A DNA stretch of 64,000 nt from JASHVB01 sp963762885 (GTDB lineage: Bacteria > Pseudomonadota > Alphaproteobacteria > Acetobacterales > Acetobacteraceae). The notes under the pieces are model-generated. The model was not told the DNA's origin. It ran no database searches and saw only the letters and a list, made by a program, of their open reading frames with translations. Shown in pieces: positions 62,295 to 64,000 of this stretch. The first letter of the stretch is position 1; each line of letters opens with the position of its first letter. The stretch lies in NCBI GenBank assembly GCA_963762885.1, contig CAVXNH010000109.1, positions 95,517-159,516 of the forward strand. Direction: 5' to 3'. The translations under genes and the position numbers were made by a program.

Positions 62295-62484
62295 ATGGAT
62301 AACGGCGATCAACGCGATGCGGCACCGGTGGCCCCCAGCTGTTGGTCCATGTGGACGAGGCCAAACGCTCGTCGTTGCGCAAGCTGGTGATCGGCAGTGC
62401 CTACGCGATACCGGCGATCGCGTCGTTCTCGCTCGCCGGCCTGTCGTCCGCCGAGGCGGTGCCTATACGGGGAACCTCCTGTAG
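62295..62484 (+). pseudogene. Precursor-like small peptide, array copy 4, with two one-base deletions
   Basis: 190 bases against 192 in copies 2 and 3. It starts MDNGDQRDAAPVAP and loses the frame at GTGGCCCCCAGCTG. The core is intact in another frame (VHVDEAKRSSLRKLVIGSAY, AIPAIASFSLAGLSSAEA). A second deletion near 62457 precedes AYTGNLL and TAG 62484. With both bases restored, the product matches the family with a different tail (YTGNLL). Either decaying or affected by sequence errors. Confidence 0.75.
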
Positions 62485-62500
62485 GATGTGATCGTCACGG

Positions 62501-63615
62501 GTGACCGCTCGGTTAGATGATCGATACGTGTCGTCCCAAGGTCCCGCTCCCCGTATATCCGCGACCCTGATCGTCCGCAACGAGGCAGCGGTCATCGCTG
62601 ACTGCCTCCGCGCCTTGGCGCCCGTCACGGATGAGATCGTGGTTGTCGATACCGGCTCGCGCAACGCCACAAGGCAGATCGCGCTGGACTATGGCGCGCG
62701 CGTCTTCGACTTCCCCTGGCGGAACGACTTTGCCGCGGCGCGCAATTATGCGCTCGACCGGGCGATCGGCGACTGGGCGCTCTACATCGATGCCGATGAG
62801 CGGGTTCGTGGCACGAATGGCCCGACTTTGCGCGCCCAACTCGATGACCCCGGGCTCGTCGCCTGCAAGTGCGTTTCCACCCGCGCACCGGTTTCACCGC
62901 CTATCCGGAACATCGTCTGTTCCGGCTTGACTACCGCATCCGTTTCGCCGGCGCGATCCACGAAACCATGATGCCGGGGATCAACTCGCTGGTCGCGGCC
63001 GGCGTCGGACGCATCGGCATTAGCGGCCTGATCATCGATCATATCGGCTACGACGGCGATCAATCCCACAAGCGGACCGGAACGAGACCCTGCTCCGCAA
63101 GCAGATCGCGGTCGATCCGCGGCGGACGTACCTGTGGTGGCACCTGGGCACCGTAGAACGCGATCGCGGACGTATCGTTGCGGCCGAGGCAGCCTGGAAC
63201 GAAGGCGTTGCGTTGGTGCGTGCCGAGGGTGTGCCCGACCCGGAAGAGGTGCTTTGCTTCATCGAACTAACGAAGCTGCGGCTGGCACGATCGGAAGATG
63301 CGCTGTCGCTGATCGCGGAAGCGGAAGCTTTGTTCTCCGACAACTGGCTGTTGCACTGGCTCAAGGGCAAGGCACTGGTCGCTGCCGGCCGCGACGCCGA
63401 AGCGTTGGCGGTCTTCGAAGCGCTGTCGCGGGTCGATGCCGACACGCTGATCGCGCCGATGGCGTTCGACCGTCGCCCTGTTCGGCCCCTTTGCATTTGC
63501 CGAGATGGGTCATTGCGCGTTCCGCCTGGGCAGGTTCGAAGCCGCCGCACGCTGCTACCGCCTGGCGCAACCCTGCGGTGGCGAGGCGTTGCCGGCGTCC
63601 CAGGCCGAGGCCTGA
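62501..63615 (+). pseudogene. GT2-family glycosyltransferase with TPR-like tail, multiple frameshifts
   Basis: GTG 62501: RISATLIVRNEAAVIADCLRALAPVTDEIVVVDTGSRNATR and the DxD site WALYIDADERV are typical GT2. The frame then changes near 62865 (RFHPRTGFTAYPEHRLFRLDYRIRFAGAIHE), near 63075 (RNETLLRKQIAVDPRRTYLWWHLGTVERDRGR) and near 63475 (ALFGPFAFAEMGHCAFRLGRFEAAARCYRLA), ending at TGA 63615. All parts fit one GT2 protein of ~370 residues with C-terminal helical repeats. Three indels in 1.1 kb mean decay or poor sequence quality. It probably belonged to the peptide or surface-glycan locus. Confidence 0.78.
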
Positions 63616-63666
63616 CCATGCCGCGACTCGATGCAGCCTGATCTCACCGGCGGCCGGTGCTAACCG

Positions 63667-64000
63667 ATGGCCTGGGATCAGTCGGCCGGAACCCCGGAAC
63701 TGCGGTTGATCGCTGCGTGCATTGCCGAAACCGTCGCCGCGCAACCAGCGCGCTGCGCAACGGTGCTGGCAGCGGGCGATCCGGATTGGATCCTGTTCCT
63801 GACGCTAACACTCGAACACAATGTCGGAGGCCTGGCCGCCACAGCGCTTGCCGCGCTGCCGCAGGGCCGCGTTCCTCCCGCCGTCGTTGCCACGCTCGCC
63901 GCGCATCGCCACCACACCGGCGAGGCCAATCGCGCGGCGTTAGACGAACAGCGCCGCGTCCTGGGCGCGCTCGATGCCGAGGGCATTCCGGGCGTGCCCC
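63667..64000 (+). CDS. Nucleotidyltransferase-family protein (PF14907-like), N-terminal part (cut by window edge)
   Basis: 111 residues visible from ATG 63667: MAWDQSAGTPELRLIAACIA, then LTLTLEHNVGGLAATALAAL, RVPPAVVATLAAHRH and RRVLGALDAEGIPGVP. The pattern of helical N-terminus leading to ALDAEGIPG(VP) is that of the uncharacterised nucleotidyltransferase family, where the catalytic PLKG/GS-DxD region would come next, outside the window. Such proteins occur in lasso-peptide and related loci beside PqqD-like and HprK-like genes, as here. Confidence 0.68.
   Translation, partial: MAWDQSAGTPELRLIAACIAETVAAQPARCATVLAAGDPDWILFLTLTLEHNVGGLAATALAALPQGRVPPAVVATLAAHRHHTGEANRAALDEQRRVLGALDAEGIPGVP

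Noticed and set aside
61545..62484. Array peptides as ordinary lasso-peptide precursors
   Set aside because: The segment after the AxA site is only 6-7 residues, with no Gly/Ala/Ser-to-Asp/Glu ring spacing, and no cyclase is seen in the window.

Overview
The window is GC-rich bacterial chromosome, most likely from an alphaproteobacterium of the Rhodospirillales (Acetobacteraceae-like). This rests on the lptF-lptG-lptD-surA-rsmA order, on pgsA next to molybdenum-cofactor genes, on strong GC at third codon positions and on many dispersed inverted-repeat elements. The family placement is inference. There are no rRNA genes, prophage, transposase or CRISPR; the only RNA gene found is tRNA-Cys.

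Layout. 1-2.3 kb: the end of a type III polyketide synthase operon (synthase, methyltransferase, FAD oxidoreductase) with a palindromic element lodged in the overlap of the last two genes. 2.5-10.6 kb: cell-envelope block (O-antigen polymerase-like protein, LptF, LptG, LptD, SurA) and the rRNA methylase RsmA. 10.7-18.9 kb: catabolic and accessory genes (flavin monooxygenase, M20 peptidase, dihydroxyphthalate decarboxylase-like protein, secreted esterase, Gfo/Idh/MocA oxidoreductase, metallo-hydrolase) and a VapBC-like module. 19-22 kb: signalling island (Crp/Fnr regulator, response-regulator remnant, diguanylate cyclase, LuxR-type response regulator). 22-38 kb: membrane and periplasmic genes on the minus strand (DUF2252, bestrophin-like, BASS transporter, DUF2254, aquaporin, two sulfatases, DUF2950, DUF3300, SphA-like outer-membrane protein, histidine kinase). 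38.6-42.2 kb: remnants, an orphan LivF, a small ORF and a broken histidine kinase. 42.6-49.9 kb: tRNA-Cys, an MFS transporter, pgsA, mobB, a lipoprotein, moaD, GNAT, cupin, moaE and a TMEM175-like channel. 50.2-58.2 kb: CoA-transferase, a giant transglutaminase/DUF2126 protein, HigBA and two flavin-dependent luciferase-like oxidoreductases. 58.6-64 kb: a candidate peptide-modification locus with a mannosyltransferase-like protein, a PqqD-like protein, an HprK-like kinase, four tandem copies of a ~63-residue precursor-like peptide, a GT2 glycosyltransferase and a nucleotidyltransferase cut by the window edge.

Two patterns cross the window. First, at least eleven genes change reading frame by a small indel, and eight of them have a length of 3n+1. 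Two apparent gene fusions (polymerase-LptF and PIN-metallo-hydrolase) disappear once the indels are taken into account. This means either an assembly with uncorrected indels or widespread gene decay. Second, several families of ~35-150 bp inverted-repeat elements sit between genes and sometimes rewrite gene ends. The most novel-looking items are the peptide array at 61.5-62.5 kb, a ~48-bp motif shared upstream of three envelope or membrane genes, and the element that split the methyltransferase/oxidoreductase overlap.
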